Of a stretch of 64,000 nucleotides of DNA, positions 46,536 through 58,718 are shown piece by piece. Position 1 is the stretch's first letter. The number at the start of each line of letters is the position of its first letter. The DNA lies in the NCBI GenBank assembly GCA_015146655.1, contig VKHL01000097.1, positions 42,855 to 106,854 on the forward strand. Reading direction: 5' to 3'. Source of the DNA: Ochromonas danica. Its lineage: Eukaryota; Sar; Chrysophyceae; Chromulinales; Chromulinaceae. Below the pieces are notes generated by a model, which was given only the letters and a program-made list of their open reading frames with translations, ran no database searches and was not told the origin of the DNA. The translations under genes were made by a program, and so were the position numbers.

Positions 46536-47636
46536 TTAATCGCGTTGACCGATCTTGTTAATGATTCCAAGAGGAACATCGAAGCCAGGATCGTCCAGGA
46601 TGACGATGTCGAACTCCTGTGCGTAGGTGTCGAGGCGCTCCTGCACCTTGTCATTGAGAAAGCCGATCTTGAGCAGGTCCAGCTCGGGCACTACCGTCTC
46701 CATGCCCTCTGCCATGTGCACGTCCCCCAAGGAGTCTCCAATGAGCAAGACGTTGTGGCGCTTCCGACAATCCGCACGAGCGAAGAAGGCGGTGTTGAGG
46801 AAGTGCGCGGCTTTCTTGTTGAAGACGTGAATGATAGGCTCAGGGAAGGCCTTCAGCACCTGTCCCTCGAAGATGCAGCGGTTCGAGATGACATAAGGAG
46901 GATGTTGGCTGAAGTCCACGAAGTGCTTGAGCACGGCCTCCAAGACATCCGCGATGCCCGCAGAGAAGACGAGCAGAGGGACTTTCTCCTTCTGCACCGC
47001 CTCGAAGAAGCTCACGAGGTGTTGGCGTAGTCGAATCTCCTCTCGTGCTACGGCGTTATCAACAGCTTGTTGTAAGAGGTCGCGAGTGAGGCCATACTTG
47101 ACGAGCAGCTCGTGCGAGCGATGCGCCCATTCGATCATCAGCGGTAGCCTCGTGGCCTGGTCCAAGGTGGGGTCGATCTCGATCGGGTAGTAGTGTGCCT
47201 GCACTGCCTGGGCCTGCTGGTGGTATTCATGGCAGAGAAGTCCGCTGTCCTCCAGCAGCTTGTGACAGGAACAGCCGCGCTCGCCGCGTTTGTTGTGGAA
47301 GCGACTGAGCGTGAAGTCGAAGTCAGTGATCACCGCTAGACTCTGGCTGCCGTCGTCTTGGAACTTCTTCAGTTTGTCCAAGACCTTGGCTTTGTGAGCG
47401 ATGAAGACCTTGCAGCCGTAGAGCAGGTCGTTGTGCAGGGCGGGCGTCTCCACCGCCACCGCAGAGGCCGAGGCAGCCACTGAGGCAGCAGCCGCCGCGG
47501 CCACGGCACTGGCCAGCAAGGGCCCGGTCTGTGGCTGGGCATCAGAAGAGAGGGTCGTGGTCGTCATGGTAGTCGTGATGGTTGTCGAGCTGTAGCGAGC
47601 AGAGGCGAAGAGTAGAGGCGATCGATTCACAAGCAA
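46536..47636 (-). CDS. Cytosolic-type pyrimidine 5'-nucleotidase (UMPH-1/NT5C3)
   Basis: A single exon of 366 residues. The HAD motifs are those of the UMPH-1 family: ITDFDFTLSRFH (nucleophile DFD), then FSAGIADVLEAVL, KKAAHFL and LLIGDSLGDVHMAEG. The enzyme dephosphorylates pyrimidine nucleoside monophosphates. The N-terminal 75 residues are an extra Ser/Thr/Ala-rich extension beginning MLVNRSPLLFASARYSS. It could be a mitochondrial targeting peptide, with the methionine at residue 23 as an alternative cytosolic start. Dual targeting by alternative starts is possible but unproven. Confidence 0.92.
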   Translation of the reverse strand: MLVNRSPLLFASARYSSTTITTTMTTTTLSSDAQPQTGPLLASAVAAAAAASVAASASAVAVETPALHNDLLYGCKVFIAHKAKVLDKLKKFQDDGSQSLAVITDFDFTLSRFHNKRGERGCSCHKLLEDSGLLCHEYHQQAQAVQAHYYPIEIDPTLDQATRLPLMIEWAHRSHELLVKYGLTRDLLQQAVDNAVAREEIRLRQHLVSFFEAVQKEKVPLLVFSAGIADVLEAVLKHFVDFSQHPPYVISNRCIFEGQVLKAFPEPIIHVFNKKAAHFLNTAFFARADCRKRHNVLLIGDSLGDVHMAEGMETVVPELDLLKIGFLNDKVQERLDTYAQEFDIVILDDPGFDVPLGIINKIGQRD

Positions 47637-47776
47637 AGTGAAGAGCGCGGAGAGAGGGGCAATGCGCGTTATTCTAACAAGGAGTGAGGGAAGGGCTATA
47701 GGCTGTAGGCTGTAGGCTGTAGGGCAGAGCTGGGAGGAGGAGAAGACCTTCCGCGTTGTTTCGATTCTGCGCTACC

Positions 47777-47806
47777 CTGCTGTGCTTCTCTCACTCTCAC
47801 TGTGTG

Positions 47807-47849
<43 letters not shown>

Positions 47850-47900
47850 GTGCCAGAGGAGAAGCACAGCAGAAGACACACACACAGCACACAGTGAGAG
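47777..47900. repeat. (GT)n tract flanked by two interleaved inverted repeats
   Basis: A (GT) run of about 40 bp (47808-47845) is flanked by two inverted-repeat pairs. CTGCTGTGCTTCTC at 47777-47790 pairs with 47859-47872. A second 24-bp arm at 47794-47817 pairs with 47877-47900. The order is A-B-A'-B', so the pairs interleave instead of nesting. It lies 140-265 bp upstream of the nucleotidase gene. Confidence 0.8.
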
Positions 47901-48295
47901 CACAGCACAGAAGAGTGGCAGGAGAAATTGCCTGCCTGTCTCTTACCGGGAAATAAGACTTAGAAGTCATACTTTATGACTTTTGAAAAAGTACTTCAAG
48001 AATGAGATGCGTGGTGCACATCTTCTAGTTAAAAATCCAGAAATGATACTTCTACTGGGCAATAGTGATGAGATCCGTTGGAAAGGACTTGACAACTTTA
48101 CCATAGCCCGTTACCTGTTAGCTATGACTTAGCAATAAGAGATAGGTAGGGAGAAAGGAAGGGAACGGAAGGTCATCAACAAAGTTCAGGTGGTTTTACT
48201 CTCACATCATACAAAAGCTGGTCATGGTCAATCTATACACAAGAGACAGACATTTGATCTGTCTCCTCGATATGGGTCTTCATTGCATTATGTCA
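47901..48295. other. Intergenic region, no gene seen
   Basis: These 395 bp lie between two minus-strand genes: the 3' flank of the MFS carrier and the distal upstream region of the nucleotidase. No repeat or open frame of note. Confidence 0.5.
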
Positions 48296-50023
48296 TTATT
48301 GGTTGTAAGAAGATTGGGAAATAGTCAAGAGGCGCGCCTGGATCTTGTCCTCCGTCTCTTCCTCTTCATCACTATCGCGTGGGATGGCAAAGTGACCTGC
48401 CGCACCAGAGGTGTGACCCAGTGTGGCCCCCGTGGTCTCTGGCAGGAGGTAGGCGGCGAAGGAAGCGCAGCAGTTGGCTACGCCCAGGAGAATGCCAACA
48501 GAGGCTGCAGACAGCGGCGACAGCACCACATAGGGCGCTACGAAGGACCCGACCTTTGACAAGCATGTGCTCACAGAGTGCCCCAGTGTGCGCAGTTCTG
48601 TGCTGTATAGCTCTGGCGTGGCGACCCAGGTGGCGTTCTGTTTTCAACACACACAGAGACACAGACAGACACAAGTCAGCTCTCAGCAAGCAGCTACAAG
48701 GCGACAGCTACTATAAGAGATGCACTCACCGAGGCACACATGACTGCCATACGACCCGCCACAGAGAGCACCATCAACAAAGAAGTGTTGGAGCGCAACA
48801 GACCCATGCCCACGGCTGCCACACCAGCGATGAAGTAGAAGATAGTCTGCATGCGAGACCTGGTCATTCACACGGTAAGACAGCTCTCGTCAATACACCC
48901 AATGACACAGAACAACAGCAGACCAACCAACTCACCGTCCCAAATAGTCCAACAGAATCGCTCCTAGAGCACAGCCTGCGAGCTCAGAGGCGGCACTCTC
49001 GAAGAGAGCGGCATAGTCGAAGGAGCACTGATTGTCGTCGCCGTCATCGTCGCTGCCACTGCCTTCGAAGAGACGAGTGGAGAAGAGGATGATTCCGTAA
49101 TAGGTGAAGCCGAAGAGCATCCAGACTGACCAAAGCGGCAGAGACAAGCGTCGCGCTTGTGGCGTAGAAACCAGCTCCCAATAAGACGCCTTCTCCACCT
49201 CCTCTCGAGTCTCGTGTGGGTCTTGCAGGAGGCGAATAGGCGGCAGGAAGGACTTGTTGACTCTCGCAGCTGCGTGGAGGATGGCCTCCGCCTCTTCTCT
49301 TCTCCCACAGGCAAGCAACCAGCGAGGACTCTCGGGCAGGTAGCAGACGCACAAGAGAGAGACCACCGCCACGGGGATAGCCGTATAGAGGGCCAAGCCT
49401 CGCCAGCCCGAGCTGTCCAGAGTGGCCCACGCCACACCGTTCACATACATTGACCCGAAGGTCCAAAAGAACTCAATACAGATGAGGAAGACACCACGCT
49501 GGGAGACGGGCATGAACTCTGCCAAGAGGTCAAAGGCGATGCCCGCGCCGCCAATGCCAAAGCCCACGACCAGGCGAATGACCAGAAGCCAGGCGAAGGA
49601 AGGAGCAGCTGCAGTGACGAAGCCACCGGTGGAGATGATGACGCAGGCCAGCAGGAAGGCCATCTTGCGTCCATAGCGATTGGCGAACATGCCGAAGAAG
49701 TAGGCGCCAATCATAATGCCGGCGAAGACGACCGAGGAGACCGAGGCCTCCTCCGTGGTGCTCAGGTTGAAGTCTGCGCTGGCACAGGCAGAGAGGAAGG
49801 ATAGCAGGTTGACCTCGAGCGCGTCGGACATGAAGGCCAGGCCGCAGAGGAAGAGCATGCGGTAGTGGAAGGGGCCCAGGGGAATCAACTCCAAGGCATC
49901 GTCTAGAGTCATCGCCTCCTCAACTGCGCTCTGCTCCTGCTCCTGCTCCTGCTCCTGCGCCTCTTTAGAGGTCTGCCTGCTATTGGAGTGGATGGGGTGG
50001 CGAATCTCACAATGATCCCCCAT
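48296..50023 (-). CDS. MFS transporter, SV2/SVOP-like
   Basis: Three exons (50023-48936, 48859-48730, 48637-48296) give 519 residues with about 12 membrane helices. The sugar/organic-ion porter signatures are clear: NRYGRKMAFL after helix 2, RLVVGFGIGGAGIAFDLLAEFMPVSQRG around helices 4-5 and LPESPRWLLACGR at the end of the first half. A central loop follows, then DYLGRSRMQ (completed by splicing) and TPELYSTELRTLGHS. The N-terminal TLDDALELIPLGPFHYRML is typical of SVOP-like carriers of organic ions or metabolites. The N-terminal (EQ)n repeat is a coding microsatellite. The substrate is unknown. It is divergent from the FAD monooxygenase gene. Confidence 0.92.
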
Positions 50024-50455
50024 CGTCTACTAGTCTACTAGGATACTATTATTAATAATATTATTACTACAGAGGTCTGCCTTCTTCTGTCACCACTCAC
50101 TCTACTCAATCAATCACTGTGTCTGTCTATCTCTTAGTGACTCACCGTCCGTCAGTCCGTCAGTCTGTCAGTCTGTCTGTTTTGTTTCTTCTCTTGGGAA
50201 TGCTCGAGGCAGACCGACAGTACGGCCAGGCCAGATCTTCAAATAGCCAGATGGGAATTCCAGATTTTTCTTTCCTCAACCAACCAATTACTGCTTGCGC
50301 GCGGAATGAGTTTCGGAAGTTTGGAATTTCGAATATTCGACTGTTAACTTAAGAGGGAGGGTTAGGTGGCGGAGGGCGATCTGAGGGACCTGATGGTTGA
50401 ACAATCAAATCTTGCCACCATCCTCACCTCTGTCTATCCTCACCACTAAAGCAAG
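50024..50455. promoter_or_regulatory. Divergent promoter region, SVOP-like / FAD monooxygenase
   Basis: These 432 bp separate divergent start codons. They contain GTCAGTCCGTCAGTCTGTCAGT tandem heptads near 50148-50180 and a TTGCGCGCGGAA motif near 50294. No gene is seen. Confidence 0.45.
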
Positions 50456-52009
50456 ATGATAGGCATTCTATTGCTTATGCTATTGCCTGCCATCCTTGGC
50501 CTTCCCCGATTTCATGCAAAATCATCCTTTGGCAGAGTGTTTTCTCCTGCGCAGCTTTCCTCAGCCACAGCCACAGCCAGCAGAGTGAGTGATCAGCCAG
50601 CAGGTCTACAGCCTTTTCCCCAGGAGGTGGTCATTGTTGGCAGTGGCCCCATCGGCCTGGCCTCTGCGATTCTCTTGGCACGGCGCGGAGTGCAGAAAGT
50701 GCGAGTCTTCGACCAGCTCGCCGAGCCTCCGCGACCAGACGACGCCAACTTCTGGGGCACCTTCCGCTCTGAGAGGAGCTACAACATTGGCCTGTCCGGC
50801 CGCGGCCAACGAGCGCTGAACTTCCTGGACGCCTGGGCGACTGTGAGGAAGTATTCCGCGCCGCTGTGGGGAGCCGCTTTCTGGACTCCAGGCAGCGACA
50901 GCCCCGCCTTAGAGCCTGTCTTGGGCCGCAAGTATCGGACACAGTGCATTGAGCGCGACCGACTGGTGGGAGCACTCCTCGAGGAGGTGCGCGAGCGGTA
51001 CCGCGACCAGATCGACGTGGCCTTCAACACGCGCTGCACCAATGTGACGTGGTCCAACCTCGGCCAAGAGAGCGAGCAGGTGCATCTCAAGCTGGTCAAT
51101 GAGAATGGCTCCTTTGACCTTTCCACCTCGTGGGTGATCGGTACCGATGGCGCGCGGTCCACTCTGCGCGATGCCATGGCCGTGCGGACGACTTCCTTCG
51201 AGGACGTCAATTGCTACCTCTACCGCACCTTCCCTTTGCACTTCCCCTCTGAGAACTACTCTCACTGGCTGCCTGAAGGCATGCACATGAGTTTCTCCGT
51301 GCGATTGAAGGAGAACATCCTCTTGGAAGGGCTGCCCACGAAGGAAAATGTCCACCTCGCCGCGCTGCTCTACAAGCCCAACAACTCGATCATCTCCTCC
51401 ATCAAGACCGTCGACGACGCCAAGAAGTTCTTTGCTGACTACATGCCCATGGTCTCCACGGCCATTGACGAGGCTGGCTACCAAAAGCTTCTCTCTGCGC
51501 CAGAGGCTCGCTTCCCCAAATTCCAATTCGTCTCACCCAAACTGCATTACTCGCGCAGCGCTTGTCTCTTGGGAGATGCGATCCATTCAGTCAAGCCATA
51601 CTTTGGACTAGGCGTGAATAGCGCCTTTGATGATATCATGGCCTTGAATGACTGCCTGGACGCGACCAAGAATGACGTCCCCAAGGCTCTGCAGAGATAT
51701 TCCAAAGTGCACGCCAAGGAGGCCAAGGCGTTGGTCAGTCAGTCGCAGCGCATGGATCGAGGATTCATCTACTTCGTCTTGCCGATCATCATGGACTCTA
51801 TCTTCGGCAAGCTCTTCCCGGGTGTCTTCGCTGGCAGTGTGGTGAGATGCTTCCAGAACGAACAGTTCTCCTTCACTGGCGCGCTGCGGAAGAAACTCTT
51901 CGACCGCACCTTGCAGATCGGCATCCTCGCCTCCCTCGTCACTGGCATCTTGTACGGCTTCACAGCTGTCTTGAAGAAGCTGAAGGTCTTCAAAGCCTTC
52001 GCATTCTGA
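50456..52009 (+). CDS. Membrane-tailed FAD-dependent monooxygenase (KMO-like)
   Basis: A single exon of 517 residues. An N-terminal signal or anchor (MIGILLLMLLPAILGL) is followed by a Ser/Arg-rich stretch, a pattern also found in bipartite organelle targeting. The FAD dinucleotide motif VVIVGSGPIGLASAILLARR is at about 57-78. An RDRL-type arginine helix follows (RTQCIERDRLVGAL), then GTDGARSTLRDAM, and the second FAD motif LLGDAIHSVKPYFGLGVNSA near 368-388. A C-terminal hydrophobic segment (IGILASLVTGILYGF) near 490-505 would anchor it in a membrane. This is the flavoprotein aromatic hydroxylase fold, with kynurenine 3-monooxygenase the best-known relative that shares the membrane tail. The true substrate is unknown. 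Confidence 0.85.
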   Translation: MIGILLLMLLPAILGLPRFHAKSSFGRVFSPAQLSSATATASRVSDQPAGLQPFPQEVVIVGSGPIGLASAILLARRGVQKVRVFDQLAEPPRPDDANFWGTFRSERSYNIGLSGRGQRALNFLDAWATVRKYSAPLWGAAFWTPGSDSPALEPVLGRKYRTQCIERDRLVGALLEEVRERYRDQIDVAFNTRCTNVTWSNLGQESEQVHLKLVNENGSFDLSTSWVIGTDGARSTLRDAMAVRTTSFEDVNCYLYRTFPLHFPSENYSHWLPEGMHMSFSVRLKENILLEGLPTKENVHLAALLYKPNNSIISSIKTVDDAKKFFADYMPMVSTAIDEAGYQKLLSAPEARFPKFQFVSPKLHYSRSACLLGDAIHSVKPYFGLGVNSAFDDIMALNDCLDATKNDVPKALQRYSKVHAKEAKALVSQSQRMDRGFIYFVLPIIMDSIFGKLFPGVFAGSVVRCFQNEQFSFTGALRKKLFDRTLQIGILASLVTGILYGFTAVLKKLKVFKAFAF

Positions 52010-52139
52010 TGAGGTCATGATGACGAGGTTAGTCTTCCGTCTATTTGATGGAAATATAGTGTATGTAAGTCACTCTGTAAGATTTCACGGTGACCAAGAA
52101 CAGAGCAGAGCGTTCCAATTAACAACCAATTAGCCTTTA

Positions 52140-53826
52140 TTAAAATTGAGGGAACTCAAACTTTTTATACGCTGAGGCTGGCAGGGCATCGTGTTCAGCG
52201 AAGCGGTCTGGATAGTCCAGATTCAACACCACCTTGCGCAGCTTGAAGGGCTCCGTGGACTTGGTGAGAGCATATTGGAAGTCGTCCAAGTCGAAGAGCT
52301 CGTAGAAGAAGCTCAGCTTCTCGTCCTTGATCAGCTCGCCGATCTCCGCGAAGAGAGCCTCGCGCTCCTCGAGGGACGCGTTCTCGAACCAGTTGGAGAT
52401 CCAAAAGCCCTGGGCATGGATCTTCTTCTGGGCCACAATCTCACTAGGCAAGGAAACAGGTTGCTTGGACATTCCACCGTAGGTGATGACGGTGCCGTTG
52501 ACTGCCAAGGAGCGCACCAAGTCAGTCGCCACTTCGCCGCCCACAGAGTTGAAGCCAACCTTGATAGGAGGCAACTCAGCCAAGATCTGTGCAGCAAAGC
52601 GTTTACAAGAATGAGTACAAGCCATAGAGAAAGCAGACGTGTCAAGGCTAAGGCCACTCTACCTCTTGGAAGTTGTAGGTGGGGAGGTAGTTGGCGGGGA
52701 TGTTGATGTCACCGCCCAGGTTGGTCAAGAGCTGCAAGACGTCGTCCACATCGGGTCTATACACAGCCAATGCACCGCCCATTCAATCATCATATCCCAT
52801 GCTTTAACAAGCAAAGATCCCCCCATACCTATCTGAGCGAACGACGTTGAGAGTCTTGATTCCCATCTCTCTCGCGATCTGGATGACCGCCAGGCCCACC
52901 ATACTGTTGGCGCCGTTCTGAATCAGCCAGTCGCCAGGCTTGAGGCCGTAGTCCTTCAGCAGGCGCATAGCTGTGCCCATGTTAACTGCCATGGTGGCAG
53001 CGTAGGCAGCGGGAATGTCATTTCGAACACGAATCCACTGCTTCTCATTGGCACGAGCCTCTTGCCTCCAAGTACCTGCACCACAGTAGAGAGAGAGAGA
53101 GGTTAGACATGTACTATCATAAGAGAGAGAGGTCTCACTGACCGAAAGGAGCCACAGCAGGCAAGACCCAGTCTCCCTCCTTGACGCGCTTCACGTCCTT
53201 GCCCACCTACAGCACACCAACACGACAGACAGACAGACATTGGCCATGCCACGGCACTGTGACTGGGACAGACTAGGCGATGCTAGGCGATGCCGGATAC
53301 CTTGGTGACGACAGCCACTCCCTCATTGCCACCCACAGCTGGCAGCGCAGGTTTCTTGCCGTAGACCCCCTCAGCCTGTATGAGAGAAGAGAGGCGAGGT
53401 CAGAGAGAAGGAGGAGGTGCAGCAGGGAAGAGGTCATTCCTACCAGGTTAATATCGGATGGATTGATAGGCGCTGCTAGGAACTTGACCTGCACCTCGTC
53501 GTTGGCCAGCGGGGCAGTCAGAGGCTCCACAGTCTCCAACCTGACCAACACACACACACAAGACACACAGCACCAAATGAGAAAATAGCTCTGAGACAAC
53601 TTGCAAAACAAGAGTCAGGAAGAGCAGGAAAAATCCTCTCCGGGCAGCAGGAAGGGCTCGAAATTAAATCAGACAGACAAGCAGACAGAGTGACTCACTT
53701 GTAGACGTCCGCTGGGGCGCCGTTCTTATGATATCTCACAGCCAGGGCAAGCTGTCGAGAGAACGGCTTGAATCCTCGATGGATCGCAGCCGAGACTGCA
53801 GACTTGGGGAACAAGGATGGCAGCAT
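52140..53826 (-). CDS. MECR: Mitochondrial trans-2-enoyl-CoA/ACP reductase
   Basis: Seven exons (53826-53699, 53540-53444, 53375-53301, 53206-53143, 53075-52829, 52756-52663, 52586-52140) give 383 residues. The N-terminus is a typical mitochondrial presequence (MLPSLFPKSAVSAAIHRGFK). The MDR fold follows with family motifs INPSDINLV-type (here INPSDINLAEG), VGGNEGVAVV, GDWVLPAVAPFGTWR and the cofactor loop IQNGANSMVGLAVIQIA. Later come GFNSVGGEVATDLVRSL and the GFWISNWFENAS box. MECR/ETR1 performs the last step of mitochondrial fatty-acid synthesis, which supplies octanoyl-ACP for lipoate. The longest intron (158 bp) follows the presequence exon. Confidence 0.95.
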
Positions 53827-54007
53827 GGCGGAGGGTTAGGATGATTGTTTCCACAGCGTCGTCAAAGCGAAGGCGAGACAACAACCCAACACAGTGGTAG
53901 CAGCTTCCCTCTTAAGTTAAACATAAAGAACGCGTTTTTTATAATTAGGTAATTGCTTTGCACTGCCTAGTAGTGTATTTCATAACAACTAGCTGGAGTG
54001 GGTTGGT
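53827..54007. promoter_or_regulatory. Divergent promoter region, MECR / GT8
   Basis: These 181 bp separate divergent start codons. They contain AAAGAACGCGTTTTTTATAA near 53926-53944, with an ACGCGT core, about 105 bp from the MECR start and 75 bp from the glycosyltransferase start. Confidence 0.5.
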
Positions 54008-55216
54008 ATGAATGAGAACTGGATGAGAAAGATGATAGCAGAGAGGAGATGTTTGCTATGGTTATGGAGGATTCTATTCCTTTATCTCTTATCTTGGATG
54101 AAGGGAGGGCGGTCCTCAGTGAACATCGTCTCTATCGTGGACGAGCACTCCCTTGTCAATGCCTTCGTCAAGGTGCAGTCCCTGCTGGCCTACGCGCAGC
54201 GCCCCGCACAGCTGCACTTCGCCTTTCTTGTCTTCGAGTCACCCACTTTCAACCACTCAGTGGTCCAGGCAGTGATGACAACGCAGTGCTTTAACTTGAC
54301 CCCCCAGCAAGTCACTGTGAGGGCCTGGCAGGCGCCACGTGGCCTGCGCGATCTGCTGCGCCACGAGCGCTTCGAGTCCGAGCTGATCTTCAGTCGATTT
54401 TACCTGCCCATGCTCTTCCCTGCCTTCGACCGCCTGCTCTACCTGGACAACGACGTGGTGGTGAACTGTGACGTGGAGGACTTCTACTCCCTGCCCCTCA
54501 GGACAAGTGCTTCTGCCTCTGCTCTGCAGGCGGAGGATGGCAGAGGAGTGGCGCTGCCCCGCGGTGCACAGCGTGCTGGCCAGGCTGTGATAGGCTTTGT
54601 CTTCGAGCGCCACGCGCACTACCGCGACTACCTGCAGCACCACTTCAACCTCTCCAACCCCTTCGTGCGGCGCAAGATCGGCAGCGTGGAGGGCGACGTC
54701 TTCCTCAACGCTGGCGTCTTCCTCTTAGACTGCAAGCTATGGCGCGCACAGGCAGTGACTATGGAGGCTGAGAAGGTGCTGGCGAGGCATCACGACCCTC
54801 TCTTAGGACCGCTTTTCTCCACCACCGCGGGGGACCAGGGCCTCTTCTTCCTCCTGCTGCAAGGAAGAATGGCATTTCTTCCTTCTCGACTCAACATGCG
54901 CCGCCTGCCTCGTAGGTCGATGACCTTGTTAGAGCAGGGGCAGACTGGAGTGGTTCACTTCGCTGGCACTCTGCAAGGCGATCAGATGCTTTTGTGTCGC
55001 TATCCTCTGCTACACCCCGTGCTCTGGCCTGCTGCCTTGCCTCTCTACCTCACTGTAGTGCTCTCCTTGCAAAGGAAGTGCCCCTCTCTGTCTCCTGAGA
55101 GCTGGAGTCTGTGTCGCGAGGCAGTCAGTCAGCTGCTGAAGACCTTCCAATCGCATCCTGTGCCGGTGCACTTCTATGAAGGACCTGCTCACTTGCTATG
55201 GCCTCCACAGCTGTAG
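54008..55216 (+). CDS. Glycosyltransferase family 8, type II membrane protein
   Basis: A single exon of 402 residues. A cationic N-terminus and one hydrophobic segment (LLWLWRILFLYLLSW) form a Golgi signal-anchor. The catalytic domain starts NIVSIVDEHSLVNAFVKVQS and has the nucleotide-sugar/Mn motif LLYLDNDVVV (DND as the DxD), followed by FLNAGVFLLDCKLW and the GDQGLFFLLLQG box. A late HF motif occurs in GVVHFAG. GT8 enzymes are retaining transferases, such as galacturonosyltransferases (GAUT/GATL-like) and glycogenin. The short catalytic core resembles GATL-type Golgi enzymes. Donor and acceptor cannot be read from sequence. Confidence 0.9.
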   Translation: MNENWMRKMIAERRCLLWLWRILFLYLLSWMKGGRSSVNIVSIVDEHSLVNAFVKVQSLLAYAQRPAQLHFAFLVFESPTFNHSVVQAVMTTQCFNLTPQQVTVRAWQAPRGLRDLLRHERFESELIFSRFYLPMLFPAFDRLLYLDNDVVVNCDVEDFYSLPLRTSASASALQAEDGRGVALPRGAQRAGQAVIGFVFERHAHYRDYLQHHFNLSNPFVRRKIGSVEGDVFLNAGVFLLDCKLWRAQAVTMEAEKVLARHHDPLLGPLFSTTAGDQGLFFLLLQGRMAFLPSRLNMRRLPRRSMTLLEQGQTGVVHFAGTLQGDQMLLCRYPLLHPVLWPAALPLYLTVVLSLQRKCPSLSPESWSLCREAVSQLLKTFQSHPVPVHFYEGPAHLLWPPQL

Positions 55217-55318
55217 CCTATCTATCTGTATCACTGTATCACTGACGGTCATCTTCCTATTTACAATGTGTTCCTCACAGTTGAGACTAATACTGCAGCT
55301 GCTGCAGCTGTTGATGCT

Positions 55319-58158
<2,840 letters not shown>

Positions 58159-58172
58159 TCCTGTCGTCTACA

Positions 58173-58240
58173 CCCCAGCCATCACATCCCCAGCCATCAC
58201 ATCCCCAGCCATCACATCCCCAGGCATCACATCCCCAGGC
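58173..58240. repeat. 15-bp minisatellite, about 4.4 units
   Basis: The unit CAGCCATCACATCCC (with a CAGGC variant in the last copies) starts at 58176, 58191, 58206, 58221 and 58236. It sits just upstream of the SCLT1-like start codon, within its probable 5' UTR or core promoter. Confidence 0.9.
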
Positions 58241-58440
58241 AGTAAGTCAATTTGAATGACGAGGTCAGACTGTGTGGGGAAGACTCACTTTCTCTTCTTC
58301 TCGCTTGCCGAGAAGATCTTCTCGTTGATTGGATTGCCTGGGACCCCATAGACGATCTCGTTCTGACTGAGGGCCACTCAATTTCATCTCAATGCTATTT
58401 CAATTAATTTCTCTTTTGCCCTGCCAAACGGCTAAACAAG

Positions 58441-58456
58441 AAGAAACGCGTTTCTT
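58441..58456. promoter_or_regulatory. 16-bp perfect palindrome AAGAAACGCGTTTCTT
   Basis: A perfect palindrome centred on ACGCGT, about 285 bp upstream of the SCLT1-like start. Half-sites or near copies occur in three other upstream regions of this window. ACGCGT is the core of the yeast MluI cell-cycle box; the protein that would bind here is unknown. Confidence 0.55.
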
Positions 58457-58718
58457 TGTCCTTAACTTAAGACGGAAGTCTCCCCCACTGTCTTAATTAA
58501 CTCTTCACGTTAGACTGAGAATGACTTTATCTTACATCAACTATTATCTTCTGTTATCATTAGGGTATTAATTTATATTTGAAACCAATCTAATGGCTAG
58601 ACTAGAGTAGCTTAATATATTCACATTTCAGAATTATCCTTACTATTGTGCTGCTGTGATACAGTGTTGCAATCTCTTCTCACTGAGCAGCATCAAAGTA
58701 GTGCAACTTCGGGTCACT

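Noticed and set aside
58173-58240. Regular short repeats that might suggest a CRISPR array
   Set aside because: The units are directly adjacent without spacers, in a eukaryotic gene-dense region; this is a minisatellite.
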